From Chara braunii (Eukaryota > Streptophyta > Charophyceae > Charales > Characeae), in assembly GCA_003427395.1 (NCBI GenBank), contig BFEA01000041.1, forward strand, positions 1,089,738 to 1,117,183: a stretch of DNA of 27,446 nucleotides, read 5' to 3'. Of the stretch, positions 26,524 through 27,446 are shown in pieces. Below the pieces are notes generated by a model. The model made no database searches. It had not been told where the DNA came from and worked only from the letters and a program-made list of their open reading frames with translations. The position numbers and the translations under genes are program-made. Positions within the stretch are counted from its first letter, which is position 1, and each line of letters opens with the position of its first letter.

Positions 26524-27173
26524 GCTGGTATCACTTCACCCTCATCGGAAGCTGATCCCTTATCCGATTCGAAAATCACCTTGTCCTTTCCTCGGGTCCG
26601 CTGCTTACTCACCGGCAACATCACCTCCCGTATTTGCTCAACAAATTCCTCACGCATCACATCTCTTAACTGGAACATGTCCATCTTCATCTGCATCCGC
26701 AAGTCCTTACTCAGCTCCGCGCGCTGCTCAGCCTCTTTACGCAACTTTTCCATCTTCTTCTTAGCCTTCCTTTCTTGCCTCTCCTTTTCCTCCACTTCCA
26801 GTCTTTTCGCCTCCTCTTTCTCCTGCTTACGACGTGCTTTCTCTTCCTTATGCTTGCGCTCCATATCGTAATGTTCCTTCATTATGGCATAATTCCACCC
26901 CATTTCAGCGACCTGCGCCCGCATCTCAGCGTCCTTCGATGGAGAGGTTCGGTGCCAATGGTCATATCTTCGAGGTGATCTTGAACGCCGTGAGTCGGCT
27001 GAGGTAGACGGCCTGGCTGAACTATAAGGCCTCCGATTACGATGCGGGCACTGGTTAGCATAGTGCCCGACTTCATCGCAGTTAAAGGATGTAGGTGCTC
27101 GATAAGGTCTTCGTTCCCCACCGCCACCCCCACCCGGGGCTCCACCATCATTCCGCCGCTCTTCGCCAGACAT
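26520..27173 (-). CDS. Gag-like protein with zinc knuckle and coiled coil
   Basis: 217 codons from the first ATG (27173; A at -3 gives a favourable context; an upstream GTG is not needed). Order: Gly-rich start, then a CCHC-type knuckle FNCDEVGHYANQC whose first Cys is replaced by Ser (TSFNC, where C-x-x-C is expected). An Arg/Ser-rich stretch (SRRSRSPRR) follows, then a long charged helix rich in KEEKARRKQEKEEAKR, likely a coiled coil, and an acidic end. Such proteins bind element RNA in other retroelements. The ORF ends with TGA at 26520-26522, one frame away from the downstream coding region. No recognised slippery heptamer lies in the 16-base overlap, so decay is more likely than programmed frameshifting. 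Confidence 0.75.
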   Translation of the reverse strand: MSGEERRNDGGAPGGGGGGERRPYRAPTSFNCDEVGHYANQCPHRNRRPYSSARPSTSADSRRSRSPRRYDHWHRTSPSKDAEMRAQVAEMGWNYAIMKEHYDMERKHKEEKARRKQEKEEAKRLEVEEKERQERKAKKKMEKLRKEAEQRAELSKDLRMQMKMDMFQLRDVMREEFVEQIREVMLPVSKQRTRGKDKVIFESDKGSASDEGEVIPA

Positions 27174-27295
27174 TCTCAGAACATCCACAGAAAGTCAACT
27201 CAGTAACCTAAAGTAAACAACAAACCCGCTAAGCGGTGTACACGCTCACTCTGCCCGGTAAGTCTACTCCAGGGTAAGTTTACGTGTGCCGTCCT
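27174..27295 (-). other. 5' leader of the Penelope-like element
   Basis: Non-coding interval between the terminal repeat (27296) and the first ATG (27173). No promoter motif can be assigned. Confidence 0.5.
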
Positions 27296-27446
27296 TGGAT
27301 GAGGATAATGTTTCACAACATGCCAAATCGAGCAGAGATGACAAACGAGTCGCCCAAACGAACCAGTAGACGACAAGAAGTCGCCAAACAAGCAAGTAGA
27401 CGACAAGTACACAGGAAAATGAAAACGAAACAGGTCCACCCAAACT
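27296..27446 (-). repeat. Pseudo-LTR segment, upstream copy (runs off the window)
   Basis: Matches 22482-22632 at 147 of 151 positions, including the two 30-bp subrepeats. Its outer end is beyond the window. The close match suggests that insertion was fairly recent compared with the LINE copies. Confidence 0.88.

Larger units (their letters stand above)
22482..27446 (-). mobile_element. Penelope-like retroelement with N-terminal GIY-YIG endonuclease
   Basis: Minus-strand element bounded by a 151-bp direct repeat (22482-22632 and 27296-27446; 4 mismatches, no gaps). The right copy runs off the window. In transcription order it encodes a zinc-knuckle/coiled-coil protein, a basic protein with a SAP-like motif, a GIY-YIG endonuclease, a CxC linker and the RT. 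An endonuclease before the RT, joined by a CxC segment, is the diagnostic layout of the Chlamys/Naiad branch of Penelope-like elements. Canonical members have the endonuclease at the C-terminus. This copy is broken by two TGA codons and a frameshift. Its left boundary is sharp against the tandem array. Confidence 0.85.

Noticed and set aside
25972-27188. GTG start codons for the Penelope-like ORFs
   Set aside because: GTG starts are not expected in nuclear genes of eukaryotes. For the gag-like ORF the first ATG at 27173 was used; the other segments are treated as parts of a longer frame.

Overview
The window is repeat-dominated eukaryotic nuclear DNA. I find no intact host gene, tRNA or rRNA. 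It is a mosaic of retroelements, small inverted-repeat transposons, poly(A)-tailed retroposons and microsatellites, with a scaffold gap (12632-12816) and at least two assembly artefacts. The L1-type LINEs carry a plant-style reverse-transcriptase zinc-binding tail, and the Penelope-like element has an N-terminal GIY-YIG domain. A lineage of land plants or green/charophyte algae fits best; Chara is a guess from general appearance only.

Left part (1-6880): a CT microsatellite with an adjoining perfect hairpin, a 179-bp TA-flanked MITE built from palindromes (675-853), a complete type III hammerhead ribozyme fold (1474-1531), GAT-rich compound microsatellites (4540-4873), a Nextera mate-pair junction adapter between two identical 205-bp copies (5455-5902), and a TTA-flanked Tourist-like foldback (6118-6283).

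Middle part (6880-17770): two related but diverged L1-type LINEs on the + strand. LINE A (about 6880-10829) is 5'-truncated inside the endonuclease. It keeps one frame from 7325 to 10829, broken only by stop codons, and ends against a minus-strand SINE-like insertion. LINE B (about 13260-17625) has an almost complete endonuclease, RT and zinc-binding tail with several frameshifts. Many stops sit where the other copy has Gln, Arg or Trp, as expected from C-to-T decay.

Several copies of a short retroposon tail (10830-11117, 12489-12631, 17775-17800, 18143-18269, 20058-20221, 21082-21250) share a stem-loop whose base pairs change in a compensatory way.

Right part (21396-27446): a diverged tandem array abuts the 3' end of a minus-strand Penelope-like element with permuted domains. 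Order in transcription: a zinc-knuckle/coiled-coil gag-like protein; a basic protein with a SAP-like motif; an N-terminal GIY-YIG endonuclease; a CxC linker; the reverse transcriptase. The last three parts share one reading frame broken by two TGA codons. A 151-bp direct repeat (22482-22632 and 27296-27446) is the visible part of its pseudo-LTRs. This element, with its extra upstream coding region, is the most notable item in the window; the hammerhead and the covarying hairpin family come next.
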